In this document: piece by piece, positions 8,711-17,691 of the stretch
How positions within the stretch are numbered: position 1 is the stretch's first letter
Layout of the letters: each line of letters opens with the position of its first letter
Origin: Desulfopila aestuarii DSM 18488
GTDB taxonomy: Bacteria > Desulfobacterota > Desulfobulbia > Desulfobulbales > Desulfocapsaceae
Assembly (NCBI RefSeq): GCF_900143695.1
Contig: NZ_FRFE01000028.1
Location: forward strand, 1 to 62,297
Reading direction: 5' to 3'
DNA length: 62,297 bases
The notes under the pieces: model-generated
Told to the model about the DNA's origin: nothing
Seen by the model: only the letters and a program-made list of their open reading frames with translations
Database searches by the model: none
Translations under genes and position numbers: made by a program

Positions 8711-9136
8711 GTTCTGCAGCAAATATGTTGCATCGTCAGATGTATACTATTACGCAATCTTTTCAGTTATTTGGGTTATTTTTGCAGGCGCCGGAGTTGA
8801 AACATCAATGTTGCGCCGGAGATGAGAGAGCTCCATTACTAGTATGGTTTGATCCGGGCGATGGCCCAGGAAGTTTTTTAAATTGTCTTGAATGCTGTAA
8901 TTATAGATATTTTTTTCAGACATGCTGGCCGGCTGGTAATCGCTCCGGAGGGATGCTTTGGTACGAAACTTGCTAGATAGATTTGCTGAAACTCAAGAGA
9001 ACCCATTCAGGTGATACTGAATGTTTGCCTTACCCAGTAAAAGAGGCGATGGTCAATGCTTCTCAAAGGCATATGGATCAGAACGAAGAGATCGCTACTT
9101 CGCTACTATTTTTTTAAAAACTAAAGGAGAGTTTTC
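8711..9136. other. 426-base gene-free stretch upstream of the molybdoenzyme operon
   Basis: No convincing gene; the one longer reading frame here has neither domain nor ribosome-binding site. The promoter and leader of the operon starting at 9137 must lie here. I could not identify a clear -35/-10 or -24/-12 pair. Confidence 0.4.
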
Positions 9137-9652
9137 ATGAGCCGGTACCATCTCGCCCAGGATACCCGCAAATGCATTGGCTGTCATGCCTGTGAAGTCC
9201 AATGTAAAGCCAATAAGAAACTGCCGCAGGGCCCGCGATTATGCCAGATTGTCGAGGTCGGGCCGAAAATGATCAGTGGTCTGCCGCGGACCTCCTTCGT
9301 CTTTATGCTCTGTTTTCATTGTGAAAATCCCTGGTGTGTCGCCGCTTGTCCCACCGGAGCTATGCAGCAGCGAGCCAGTGACGGGATTGTCTTTGTTGAG
9401 CATGATCTCTGTGTCGGATGCAAAACCTGCATTGCCGCATGCCCCTGGGGTGCACCGCAGTGGCAGCCGGAACTCGGTAAAGTGGTCAAGTGCGATTATT
9501 GCAAGGATCGGATCGATCAGGGATTGAAACCCGCCTGTGTAACCACCTGCACCACCCAGTGTCTCGAATTCGGGGAAGGGCAGGCGATGACCGAGAAGAA
9601 ACGGAAGCGCCATGCTGAAGCGGTAACGACCTTCGAGAATGGATCATTCTGA
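9137..9652 (+). CDS. Four-cluster ferredoxin-type electron-transfer subunit (DmsB/PsrB/HycB family)
   Basis: A 171-residue iron-sulfur subunit with four [4Fe-4S] cysteine sets: CIGCHACEVQC, CFHCENPWCVAACP, CVGCKTCIAACP and CDYCK...ACVTTC. This is the usual partner of molybdopterin oxidoreductases, passing electrons between the catalytic subunit and another carrier. There is no signal peptide and no membrane segment, so the protein is cytosolic. It opens an operon ending with the catalytic subunit at 13420-15504. AAAGGAGAG lies 8 to 10 bases before the ATG. Notably no NrfD/PsrC-type membrane anchor gene follows, unlike the standard quinone-linked versions; the downstream flavoprotein probably replaces it as electron partner. 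Confidence 0.9.
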   Translation: MSRYHLAQDTRKCIGCHACEVQCKANKKLPQGPRLCQIVEVGPKMISGLPRTSFVFMLCFHCENPWCVAACPTGAMQQRASDGIVFVEHDLCVGCKTCIAACPWGAPQWQPELGKVVKCDYCKDRIDQGLKPACVTTCTTQCLEFGEGQAMTEKKRKRHAEAVTTFENGSF

Positions 9653-9730
9653 AGTCTTTTACTGAGGGGGAGCGTTTGTTGTCAATGGCAGCCTGCCCTC
9701 CTTGTTTCCTGTTCGCTTTGAGAGTCTGAC

Positions 9731-11893
9731 ATGAGCCTTAACCAATGCCCGGTGCACGAGACGTTGTTGGAGCTGAAGAAAATTCCTGCTGATCGTCGAG
9801 TCGTCCATCCCCGCGGTCGTCGTCTGATCGAGGAGATCTCCACCCTTGTCCAGGATATTGTCGCAGCCAGGGCGGGAGCGGAACACCTCCCGTGCATTGA
9901 TGCCCGGGTCGCGGAACTCTGCTCCTTCACCGACGACCCCTCGGGAGTTGAGGTCGGCCAATGGTTGCAGGAGCGCCTGCTTGAACACAGTGAGGTCTTT
10001 CGCAGCCATGCCCTCCACCACAATTGTGCTGTCGGAGTCTGTGACCATCTGACACCGGCCCCCTGCCAGATGGCGTGCCCGGCTGGGATTGACGTGCCGA
10101 CCTATCTTTCGCTTATCGCCCTCGGGCGTGACGAAGAGGCTATCGAGGTCATTCGGCGGGACAATCCGCTGCCCTGGGTGTGTGGACTGGTCTGTACCCG
10201 GCCCTGTGAGATGATGTGTGTCCGGGCCCGGATTGACAGCCCCGTGTCTATCAAGTTTCTGAAGGCCTTCGCCGCCGAAAGGGCAATGTCCTGGGGCCGC
10301 TACCTCAACCCCGGCCAGAGCCCGGCCACCGGGCGCAAGGTCTGCGTCATTGGTGCCGGTCCGGGAGGTCTGAGTGCTGCATACTATCTCGCTCTGCAGG
10401 GACATACGGTGAGGGTGATCGAAGCGTTGCCCCGGGCCGGCGGCATGATTCTGGTGGGCATTCCGCGTTACCGGCTGCCATCGGATATTATTGATCGTGA
10501 AGTTGCCAAGATCGAAGAACTGGGTGTCGAGTTTCAGTATAACACCCGTTTCGGCAAGGACGTCGATCTGCTGTCGCTCCGCGAAGAGGGCTTTGAAGCC
10601 TTCTTTTTTGCGGTGGGGGCTCATGCCTCGTTTAACCTTGGCATTGAAGGAGAAACGGATTTTCCCCAGGTACATGGGGCGGTCGACTTCCTCCGTCGGG
10701 TGGCGCTTGGCGAGCGACGTTGTCCCGGCAGGAACGTTGTGGTCATTGGCGGCGGCAACGTGGCAATCGACGCGGCCCGGACCTGTCTGCGGCTCGGCAG
10801 CGAGCAGGTGACTATCGCCTACCGCCGGACCCGCAATGAGATGCCGGCCGATCATGAAGAAGTTGAGCAGGCGGAAGAGGAGGGTGTGCATTTTGAGATG
10901 CTCACCATCCCCATGGCCGTGACCGGTGAGAGTGGCAGGGTGAATGGTTTGCGCTGCCTCAAGGCCAGGTTGGTGACCGTCCCCGGTTCCAACCGCCAGT
11001 CACCCAAGCCGATCGAGGGGAGCGACTACGACCTCCCCACCGATGCGATCATCAGCGCCATCGGCCAGCGCATCGAGCAGGAGTGGTTTGCCGGCATGCC
11101 GGATCTGGCCTGGACGCATCGCGACACCATTCGCGCAAATACCATTACCATGGAAACCAGTCTGGCCGGAGTATTCGCCGCAGGTGATGCCGTTACCGGA
11201 CCGGCGACGGTGATCGAGGCCATAGGTGGTGGCAAAAGGGCGGCCAACGCCATTAATCGCTTTCTCACCAGCATCCCCCAACCCAAACTGCCGCCCGTGC
11301 CGGTACGCCATCAGCGCATTCCCTATATTGATGTCCCGGCCCATACCAAGATGGCCCTGAAGCGACCGGAGATGCCGCTTCTCAATATCGATCGGCGTCG
11401 CACGACCTTCCAGCAGGTCGAACTCGGTTACTCGGAAAACCAGACCAGGGAAGAGGCGCGGCGATGCCTGCGCTGTGATATCTGCAGGCGCTGCGGGAAG
11501 TGTGTCACGGTCTGTAAGGAGAAGATGGGGGTAGATGCCCTGGCGCTTGGCTACCTCTCCTTCGAGCATCCGCACGAGAGCGATTTCCGCCGTACAGAAC
11601 AGCGTTGCATCAGCTGCGGTGCCTGTGCCGCCAACTGCCCGACTGGGGCAATGCGCATCGAGGATCGTGGTGCAGAGCGGATTCTCTCGCTCTGCGGCAC
11701 CATTCTTAGCAGGCAGCCCCTGGTCTATTGTTCTGACTGCGGTTCGGTTATTGGTACTGAGCGATATCTGAAATTCATCCAGGGCCGATTGGGCGCACTT
11801 GCCGTCAAAACCGGCACGGAAGGCCAGCAATGCGATGTCTGTGCCCGGAAAAAAGGCCATCAGGGCGGATCCACGATTATGGTCACCAACTGA
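9731..11893 (+). CDS. GltD-like NAD(P)-linked FAD oxidoreductase fused to a ferredoxin domain
   Basis: A 720-residue multidomain flavoprotein. After an N-terminal helical region (about 1-100) comes the GltD-type cysteine domain (CQMACPAGIDVPTY and CGLVCTRPCEMMC, about 115-165). An FAD-binding Rossmann motif VIGAGPGGLSAA and an NAD(P)-binding motif VIGGGNVAIDAA follow, closed by FAAGDAVTGPATVIEA. A ferredoxin segment (CLRCDICRRCGKC, CISCGACAANCPTGAM) adds two [4Fe-4S] clusters. The C terminus has YCSDCGSVIGTE and CDVCARKKG, a CxxC-CxxC module that recurs in the subunit at 12596. The likely role is electron exchange between pyridine nucleotide and the iron-sulfur chain of the molybdoenzyme. Donor specificity and any electron bifurcation cannot be read from sequence. 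The start is ATG at 9731; its ribosome-binding site is weak. Confidence 0.88.
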   Translation: MSLNQCPVHETLLELKKIPADRRVVHPRGRRLIEEISTLVQDIVAARAGAEHLPCIDARVAELCSFTDDPSGVEVGQWLQERLLEHSEVFRSHALHHNCAVGVCDHLTPAPCQMACPAGIDVPTYLSLIALGRDEEAIEVIRRDNPLPWVCGLVCTRPCEMMCVRARIDSPVSIKFLKAFAAERAMSWGRYLNPGQSPATGRKVCVIGAGPGGLSAAYYLALQGHTVRVIEALPRAGGMILVGIPRYRLPSDIIDREVAKIEELGVEFQYNTRFGKDVDLLSLREEGFEAFFFAVGAHASFNLGIEGETDFPQVHGAVDFLRRVALGERRCPGRNVVVIGGGNVAIDAARTCLRLGSEQVTIAYRRTRNEMPADHEEVEQAEEEGVHFEMLTIPMAVTGESGRVNGLRCLKARLVTVPGSNRQSPKPIEGSDYDLPTDAIISAIGQRIEQEWFAGMPDLAWTHRDTIRANTITMETSLAGVFAAGDAVTGPATVIEAIGGGKRAANAINRFLTSIPQPKLPPVPVRHQRIPYIDVPAHTKMALKRPEMPLLNIDRRRTTFQQVELGYSENQTREEARRCLRCDICRRCGKCVTVCKEKMGVDALALGYLSFEHPHESDFRRTEQRCISCGACAANCPTGAMRIEDRGAERILSLCGTILSRQPLVYCSDCGSVIGTERYLKFIQGRLGALAVKTGTEGQQCDVCARKKGHQGGSTIMVTN

Positions 11894-11919
11894 TATAAAC
11901 AAGGTAAAGGAGAACTGTG

Positions 11920-12129
11920 ATGGTATTCCATAGAGGTCAGATGGTGCGGGTGCTGCAGCGCAGCACCGACGAAAGCTGGGAGGACTATATGGATGGGCTG
12001 ATCGGCAGCCGGGGGATTGTCACCGATCCGGATACCCAGATCAACGATCCGGATGCCCTGATTGAGGTCAGCCTCGAAGACAAGGGGACCTATCGCCTTC
12101 CACAGGATTGTCTTGAGAAACTGGAGTAA
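11920..12129 (+). CDS. Small conserved-looking protein in the molybdoenzyme operon (unknown function)
   Basis: A 69-residue acidic protein with no recognised domain. The residues GRGIVTDP-type turn (GSRGIVTDPDTQ) and the ending YRLPQDCLEKLE suggest a small SH3-like or beta-barrel fold, but that is only an impression. AAAGGAG ends 7 bases before the ATG at 11920; a GTG one codon earlier is less likely. It lies 26 bases after the flavoprotein gene and 7 bases before the CBS gene, so it is translated from the same message and may be an assembly or regulatory partner. Confidence 0.65.
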   Translation: MVFHRGQMVRVLQRSTDESWEDYMDGLIGSRGIVTDPDTQINDPDALIEVSLEDKGTYRLPQDCLEKLE

Positions 12130-12136
12130 ACCATAG

Positions 12137-12586
12137 ATGCGACTGGCCGACGTTCTCGATATCTGCCGGGCCAAACTGGTAGAGGTTACCGCTGCGACCA
12201 GTCTTGGCAAGGCGGTTCAAGCGATCTCCATGGCTGATGCCACAGGGGCGCTGGTTGTCGGGGACGATGGGCTGCAAGGGGTGGTGAGCCGGGGCGATAT
12301 CATTCGGCTGCTAGCCACGGCACCCTCATCGCAACAGGCCTGGGAAGGCCCTGTGTCCGTGGCGATTACCCAAAGACCTGAACCGATAGACCCGGAACTG
12401 CCGGTTGGGGTAGTCATAACAACCATGAACGAGGCGGGTTGGGAATACATGCCGGTGGTGACGACCCAGGGCCTTGTCATGGTCTCTTTAAGCAACCTGT
12501 TACTTGCAGAAAATTCTTTTCTTTACGGCGAAGTGCAACATCTGCAAACGTATATTGACGCGCTGCATGATGCGCCAAATGACTAA
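12137..12586 (+). CDS. CBS-domain protein in the molybdoenzyme operon
   Basis: A 149-residue protein made essentially of a CBS pair: first repeat about 8-65 (ADATGALVVGDDGLQGVVSRGDIIRLL), second about 70-130 (VITTMNEAGWEYMPVVTTQGLVMVSLSNLL). CBS pairs commonly bind adenosine nucleotides and regulate an associated enzyme or transporter. No catalytic domain is fused. It sits 7 bases after the 69-residue gene and 9 bases before the NuoG-like gene, so its product probably reports energy or nucleotide status to the complex; this is an inference from context. Confidence 0.8.
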   Translation: MRLADVLDICRAKLVEVTAATSLGKAVQAISMADATGALVVGDDGLQGVVSRGDIIRLLATAPSSQQAWEGPVSVAITQRPEPIDPELPVGVVITTMNEAGWEYMPVVTTQGLVMVSLSNLLLAENSFLYGEVQHLQTYIDALHDAPND

Positions 12587-12595
12587 GGACAATCG

Positions 12596-13369
12596 ATGAT
12601 AACACTCTACATCAACGATCAGGCGATAGAGGCTGAGGCGGAGATTACTGTGCTCCAGGTGGCGCGGGCCAGGAACATTCATATCCCCACCCTCTGTCAC
12701 CACCCTGCCTTGAAACCGTCCGGATCGTGCAAGGTCTGCGCCGTAGCGGTGGAGCAGAGCTCCGGTAAGAAGGCAGTCATGTTGAGCTGCCTGCTGAAAG
12801 TCAAGCCGGGACTGAGGTTATGGACCAAAGGGGATGAGGTGCATCAGGCCAGAACCAGGGCCCTGATGAAACTCTTCGACATGGCTCCCATGTCTGAGCG
12901 GATCCATACTCTGGCCGAGAAAGAAGGGATAACCCTGCCGCCGGCGCCCGACGGCTGCATACGCTGTCGTCTGTGTATCCGGGTCTGCAAGGAGATCATC
13001 GGCAAGGAAGCCCTGCGCATGGAAAAATGTGATGGCCGGCAAATGGTAATTCCCGACCCTGAGCGCTGCATCGGCTGCGGCACCTGTGCAAATATCTGCC
13101 CCACCCAGGCGATAACGATCAACGAGGATGGCGGTGTGCGGGCGGTGTCCATCCGGGGCACAGTCTTTGGTCGGCATGCCCTTCTTCGCTGCCAGGGCTG
13201 CGGGAAATATTACGCGACGGAAAAGCAGATCCGGCTGATGGAGGAACGGACCGCTCCCCATCCGCAGGTGAAGGAGCATCATAACTATTGTGCTCATTGC
13301 GCCAAGCTCTTTTCCGACAGGCTGCAGGTTTTGGAGAAACAACCGCCTCGACAACAAACCAACAAATAA
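12596..13369 (+). CDS. NuoG/HoxU-like iron-sulfur subunit ([2Fe-2S] plus [4Fe-4S] clusters)
   Basis: A 257-residue electron-transfer protein. The N-terminal plant-type [2Fe-2S] domain has CHHPALKPSGSCKVC and a later Cys in MLSCLL. A ferredoxin-like part follows with CIRCRLCIRVCK and CIGCGTCANICPTQAI for two [4Fe-4S] clusters. The His/Cys-ligated cluster typical of full NuoG is not clearly present. The C terminus has RCQGCGKYYATEKQ and CAHCAKLF, matching the CxxC-GxxxxTE-CxxC tail of the flavoprotein at 9731-11893. It likely connects the flavoprotein to the molybdopterin subunit, as the small electron-transfer subunits of NAD-linked hydrogenases and formate dehydrogenases do. There is no signal peptide. 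AGGA precedes the ATG. Confidence 0.87.
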   Translation: MITLYINDQAIEAEAEITVLQVARARNIHIPTLCHHPALKPSGSCKVCAVAVEQSSGKKAVMLSCLLKVKPGLRLWTKGDEVHQARTRALMKLFDMAPMSERIHTLAEKEGITLPPAPDGCIRCRLCIRVCKEIIGKEALRMEKCDGRQMVIPDPERCIGCGTCANICPTQAITINEDGGVRAVSIRGTVFGRHALLRCQGCGKYYATEKQIRLMEERTAPHPQVKEHHNYCAHCAKLFSDRLQVLEKQPPRQQTNK

Positions 13370-13419
13370 CAAGCGGCAGTGGCAAGCTGCCTGTACACCC
13401 ATAGCAAGGAGAAATATCA

Positions 13420-15504
13420 ATGGTTGCTCAATCTGTTTTCAGTGTATGCGGGATGTGTACTGTGAGATGTCCGATCAAGGTTACGGTTGAAGACGGGCAG
13501 GTGACGTTTATTCAGGGTAATCCCAATGTTCCGGCGATGAAAGGCGCGGTATGCCCGCGGGGTGCCGCCGGCAATGCGCTGATTACCGATCCTGAACGGC
13601 CCCAGACGCCTCTGATCCGTGTCGGTGCACGGGGAGAGGGGAAATGGCGAAGCGTCAGCTGGGATGAGGCGTTTGATTATGTCGCCGGGAAATTAACGGA
13701 GGTCAAGGATAAATATGGTGCCAAGGGCATCGCCCTCACCGATCGCGGCGGGCCGTTTCGCGACATGCACCGAGCCTTGCTGCGCGGCCTGGGCAGCCCC
13801 AACTACTGCAATCACGACTCTTCATGTGCACGGAATGTGCAGCACGCCAGCTTGTCCGTCACAGGGATGGGACGAAAGAGCATGGCCTATGATTTCAAAA
13901 ACGCAAAACATGTGGTTCTGCAGCTGCGTAACATCTTCGAGGCTATCAATGTCCAGGAAGTCAACAACCTCATGGACGCCATGGAAAATGGCTGCAAATT
14001 GACGGTTATTGACATCCGCGCCACGATCACCGCCTCCAAGGCCACCCGCTACTTTCAGGTGCGACCCGGCTCCGATTACGCCTTCAACCTGGCGGTCATC
14101 CACGAATTAATCAAAAAACGGCTCTTCAATGAAAAGTACGTCGGCCGCTATATCGAGGGATTGCGGGAGCTGGAGCAGTTTATCGAACCCTACAGCCCGG
14201 AGTGGGCGGAGGCCGAAACCGGCATTGCCCCGGCGGAGTTGCGCCAGTTCGTACGCGAGCTGGTGGCAGCCAAAGGTGCGGTGATCTGGCATCCCGGCTG
14301 GATGGCTGCGCGCTACCGGGATTCGTTTTACGTCTGCCGTACCGCCTATATCATCAACGCGCTGCTCGGTTCTTTTGGTGCCAAGGGCGGGATGCCCCTG
14401 GTCAGCAAACCGGGTGATGTGGGCCGTGCCGACCTGAAGGCATTTGTTGATCTCTACCCGAAACCGGCAGACAAGCGGGCTGACGGTCTCGGCTGGCGCT
14501 ATACGCATTTCGAAGAGGGACCTGGTCTTGCCCACCTGATGTACGAGGCGATAGAAAGTCAGGACCCCTATCCAGTCAAGGCCTATATCGCCTACCGCCA
14601 TGATCCGCTGATGGGCTTCCCCGATCCTGATCGGCTCCGGGCGATGTTCAATAATCTCGATCTGTTGGTCTCGGTGACCTTCAGCTGGTCTGACACTGCC
14701 TGGTATTCCGATGTGGTCCTGCCGCTTTCGCCCTACCTGGAGCGGGAAAGCGTCATCGCCACCAAAAATGCCCTCAAGCCGCAATTCTTTGTCCGGCACA
14801 GGGCGATCGAACCGCGGTATGACTCCAAGGCCGACTGGGAAATCGTCGGTGGCCTGGCCAAGAGACTGGGTTTGAATGAACTGGTTTTCGACTCCATCGA
14901 GGACATCTGGCGCTTTCAGCTGGAGGGCACTGGCGTCCAGGCGAAGGATTTCAACGCCACCGGTATGGTGAACCTGGCGGACAAGCCGATCTACCGTGAT
15001 ATGGATAAACTGAAGTTCAAAACACCGAGCGGCAAACTTGAGATTATATCCGAAAAACTTGAGAAGGCAGGTCTAAAGTCGCTCAAGCCATTCGAGGCTC
15101 CGGAGACTCCGCCGGAGGGATCATTCCGTCTCACTTTCGGCCGCTGTGCAGTGCATACTCAGGGCCATACGGTCAATAACCCGCTGCTCTTCGAGCAGAT
15201 GTCGGTTAATCCGCTGTGGATCAACAGTCAGGCGGCCGCTAAACTGGGGATAAGTAACGGTGACAGGGTTGTGGTATCACAGCGGGATTATTCTGAAACG
15301 ACTGTTGCCAAGGTGACCGACCTGATTCACCCTGAAGCGGTGTTCATCATTCACGGTTTTGGACATCGGCTACCTGTTGAGAGCCGTGCATTCGGCAAGG
15401 GGATTGCTGATCAGAATTTCATGCGCGGCGGCTTGGATAAATGGGATCGAGCCGGCGGGGCTATCGCCTATCAAGAGCACTTTGTGACGGTGCGAAAAGC
15501 TTAA
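13420..15504 (+). CDS. Cytoplasmic molybdopterin (Mo/W) oxidoreductase, PsrA/PhsA-like catalytic subunit
   Basis: A 694-residue catalytic subunit of the DMSO reductase superfamily. It begins directly with the [4Fe-4S] motif CGMCTVRCPIKV...CPRG (about residues 10-45) with no twin-arginine signal, so it acts in the cytosol, unlike most polysulfide, thiosulfate or arsenate reductases. The expected metal ligand is Cys in NHDSSCARN, the position used by Cys-ligated members such as PsrA and PhsA. Cofactor-binding stretches include VIDIRATITASKA and the C-terminal molybdopterin domain with WINSQAAAKLGISNGDRV. AAGGAG precedes the ATG by 9 bases. Substrate is unknown: sulfur species, formate or another oxyanion are possible; the ligand and absence of export are the only direct constraints. 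It is the last gene of the operon and is followed by a strong hairpin. Confidence 0.88.
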   Translation: MVAQSVFSVCGMCTVRCPIKVTVEDGQVTFIQGNPNVPAMKGAVCPRGAAGNALITDPERPQTPLIRVGARGEGKWRSVSWDEAFDYVAGKLTEVKDKYGAKGIALTDRGGPFRDMHRALLRGLGSPNYCNHDSSCARNVQHASLSVTGMGRKSMAYDFKNAKHVVLQLRNIFEAINVQEVNNLMDAMENGCKLTVIDIRATITASKATRYFQVRPGSDYAFNLAVIHELIKKRLFNEKYVGRYIEGLRELEQFIEPYSPEWAEAETGIAPAELRQFVRELVAAKGAVIWHPGWMAARYRDSFYVCRTAYIINALLGSFGAKGGMPLVSKPGDVGRADLKAFVDLYPKPADKRADGLGWRYTHFEEGPGLAHLMYEAIESQDPYPVKAYIAYRHDPLMGFPDPDRLRAMFNNLDLLVSVTFSWSDTAWYSDVVLPLSPYLERESVIATKNALKPQFFVRHRAIEPRYDSKADWEIVGGLAKRLGLNELVFDSIEDIWRFQLEGTGVQAKDFNATGMVNLADKPIYRDMDKLKFKTPSGKLEIISEKLEKAGLKSLKPFEAPETPPEGSFRLTFGRCAVHTQGHTVNNPLLFEQMSVNPLWINSQAAAKLGISNGDRVVVSQRDYSETTVAKVTDLIHPEAVFIIHGFGHRLPVESRAFGKGIADQNFMRGGLDKWDRAGGAIAYQEHFVTVRKA

Positions 15505-15508
15505 GAGT

Positions 15509-15551
15509 CAGGCTTGCAGGCAGACGTTACTTGGGTCTGCCGGCAAGCCTG
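15509..15551 (+). terminator. Hairpin terminator of the molybdoenzyme operon
   Basis: Arms CAGGCTTGCAGGCAGAC and GTCTGCCGGCAAGCCTG match at 16 of 17 positions around a 9-nt loop, starting 5 bases after the stop codon. There is no long T tract. Position and stability make termination or 3'-end stabilisation likely. Confidence 0.65.
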
Positions 15552-15652
15552 CATTAAGATGGTTCACTCCGGCAGGGCATACTGCGCTGTCGGAGGTATA
15601 TAATTCTGCAACAATTGTTTCAACACGCTTCTACAGGGTGGGGGCTTGAGGT

Positions 15653-15725
15653 TCACTTGTGAATCGCGAGGTTTCATCCTTAAAATGTTGAGAAAAGTTT
15701 TAGAGAGTCCTCGCGAATCAAGTGA
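15653..15725. repeat. Inverted repeat between convergent genes
   Basis: TCACTTG-TG-AATCGCGAGG (15653-15671) pairs with CCTCGCGAATCAAGTGA (15709-15725) apart from a two-base bulge and one mismatch, with a 37-base spacer. It lies between the end of the molybdoenzyme operon and the end of the minus-strand receiver gene and may be a bidirectional terminator or repeat relic. Confidence 0.4.
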
Positions 15726-15773
15726 TTTCGTGCAGTACTTGATTTTCTGCCATCCAGTCTTCCGGCCGCAGTC

Positions 15774-16139
15774 TCAGCGGGCCAGTACTTCCGCTACTTT
15801 ATCTTCCAGTTGCTGTTTGTCGAGCGGTTTCACACAATATTCGCTGGCGCCAAGTTCAAGTGCCTCTCTAGCCGTTTCAAGGGTTGGATAGCCGGTGAGC
15901 ATGATGGCTTTCATCGCCGGTGTTGCTTTTTTCAACCGTTCCAGCACCTGAATACCGCTCATCTTCTTGAGTTTGATGTCGAGGATGGCCAGATCCATCC
16001 GGTTGTTTCCGGCAAAGGTAATGGCTGTTTCTTCCTCGGTGAAGGTGTGGACCGTATGCCCTTTCCGCGTGAGGATTTTTTTGATCAGCATTGCCGCATC
16101 GGCCACATCGTCAAGTACAAGTATTTCAGCCATTTTCAT
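15774..16139 (-). CDS. Stand-alone receiver (CheY-like) response regulator
   Basis: A 121-residue single receiver domain with no output domain. Acidic residues in VLDDVAD, phospho-acceptor Asp in LAILDIKLKKMSG, Thr in MLTGYP and Lys in CVKPLD form the standard active site. Met3 (MAEILVLDD) is an alternative start. The gene overlaps the 3' end of the histidine kinase gene by 14 bases and is the third gene of a minus-strand operon (membrane protein, kinase, receiver). It is therefore the obvious phosphate acceptor of that kinase, probably relaying by protein contact rather than by DNA binding. Confidence 0.92.
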   Translation of the reverse strand: MKMAEILVLDDVADAAMLIKKILTRKGHTVHTFTEEETAITFAGNNRMDLAILDIKLKKMSGIQVLERLKKATPAMKAIMLTGYPTLETAREALELGASEYCVKPLDKQQLEDKVAEVLAR

Positions 16140-17691
16140 GGTCCTCCATGGAGTCGGCGCTATCGCGGGGAGCGAAAGGAAAGGTTATCTGAAATGAGGT
16201 GCCTGGTCGGAGGGTGTCGTGCCCGGAGCCGATAACCGGGCTTTCCACCTCAATGGTCCCGTTATGTTCCTGGACGATACCGTAGGTCACCGATAAGCCG
16301 AGCCCGGTTCCCTTGCCCACTTCCTTGGTGGTAAAAAACGGGTCGAAAATCTTGTTTTTAATCTCATCGTCGATGCCGATGCCGGTGTCGCTGACACTGA
16401 CCCGGACACCAGCAGGCGTTGAGAAGGTGGTAATCGTGAGCTCACCGCCGCCATCCATGGCGTACTGGGCGTTGTTGAACAGATTAATGAACACCTGGTG
16501 CAGCTTTTCGGCATCGCCTGTTATCTGGGGCAATTCGTCAGTAAATTCCCGGATCACCTGTATCTTATGTATATTGAGGTTGTGCTCGGTGACGGCGAGC
16601 ACCTCTTTGATAATTTCATTGAGGTTGATTGAACTTTTCTGGCTTTCCGCCTGGCGGGAGAACTTCAGCAGGTCAGCCACAATGCGACGGCAGACCTTGG
16701 TCTGCCGTTCGATCACCTGCATGGTGGCGTAGGGCTCGGAATCTTTTTCGAAATCATCCAGCATCAGCTGGGAGTAACCCAGGATGATACCTAGAGGGGT
16801 GTTGATTTCGTGAGCGATACCGGCGGCCATTTCACCAACCGAGGCCATTTTTTCGTGGTTGATGAGCTGCTCGGTGATGGTCCGCAGCCGGGTCATGTCC
16901 TTGCCGATCCCTTCATAGCCTATCATTCGCCCGTTGGTACTATATCTGGCATTGGCGGCCAGCAGGATGTGACGCGGGATACCGTCGTGACCGGTCAGTT
17001 CAACATCCAGATCGCTGACATATCCTTTGGCTTCTATCGCAGTGAGATACTGTTTCAGCACGTTCGGGTCAGCAAAGAGCTTGTGGAAATTGACGGGGTG
17101 GTCGCGGCCGGCCCCGAGCAGTTCTATGCCGCTGCTGTTGATATTGGTGATGTTGCCGTCGAGATCGCAAAAATAAACGATATCTTTTGAATTTTCGAAA
17201 AAGTTGCGGAATTTTCGTTCCGACTCGGACAGATCCCGGGTCCTGTCCTCGACAAGACCTTCAAGATTGGTGTTCAGCCGCTGCAGCTGGTCCGCACTTC
17301 CAGCGAGTTTCTGGTTCGCCTCTGCCAGCTTCTGGGCTTCGGAGCGGATGGCCTTATAGGCGGCAAGTCCTTTATGATAATAAATGGTTACGGCGGCAAC
17401 CGAGATCATCAGCATGGTATTGAAGCCGCCGGAGAGCGGTGATAGCCGTCGCCATAGATCCTGTTGGTCGGAAAAAACGAGGCAGATGCGAATGATATGG
17501 CCGACGCCGCGCGAGATGGCAAAGGCGGCCAGGGCGATACTGAAATACCAGAGAAATCCCCAGATGAAGTTGTCCGGCTCCAGTCGTATTAATGCCCAGG
17601 CGTAGCGGAGGGCAATAAAGGCGAGGAGGATGACCAGTGCAGAGCCGACAAATTCCACGGTCACCGCCGGAATGAGGGAGAGGCCGTTCAT
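16126..17691 (-). CDS. Membrane PAS sensor histidine kinase
   Basis: A 521-residue kinase. Three hydrophobic segments fill the first 115 residues ([20 protein letters not shown], then a second and a third near [17 protein letters not shown]), followed by a coiled coil and a PAS domain (about 165-285, [15 protein letters not shown]). HisKA has phospho-acceptor His in [11 protein letters not shown]; the HATPase domain shows N box [13 protein letters not shown]1 DTGIGID, F box [15 protein letters not shown]. The ATG at 17691 is preferred to an upstream in-frame Met at 17841: GGGGAGG precedes it by 7 bases and it overlaps the preceding gene by 4 bases (ATGA). Genes on either side give it a membrane partner and a receiver, so the three form one signalling unit. 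Confidence 0.92.
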   Translation of the reverse strand: MNGLSLIPAVTVEFVGSALVILLAFIALRYAWALIRLEPDNFIWGFLWYFSIALAAFAISRGVGHIIRICLVFSDQQDLWRRLSPLSGGFNTMLMISVAAVTIYYHKGLAAYKAIRSEAQKLAEANQKLAGSADQLQRLNTNLEGLVEDRTRDLSESERKFRNFFENSKDIVYFCDLDGNITNINSSGIELLGAGRDHPVNFHKLFADPNVLKQYLTAIEAKGYVSDLDVELTGHDGIPRHILLAANARYSTNGRMIGYEGIGKDMTRLRTITEQLINHEKMASVGEMAAGIAHEINTPLGIILGYSQLMLDDFEKDSEPYATMQVIERQTKVCRRIVADLLKFSRQAESQKSSINLNEIIKEVLAVTEHNLNIHKIQVIREFTDELPQITGDAEKLHQVFINLFNNAQYAMDGGGELTITTFSTPAGVRVSVSDTGIGIDDEIKNKIFDPFFTTKEVGKGTGLGLSVTYGIVQEHNGTIEVESPVIGSGHDTLRPGTSFQITFPFAPRDSADSMEDHENG

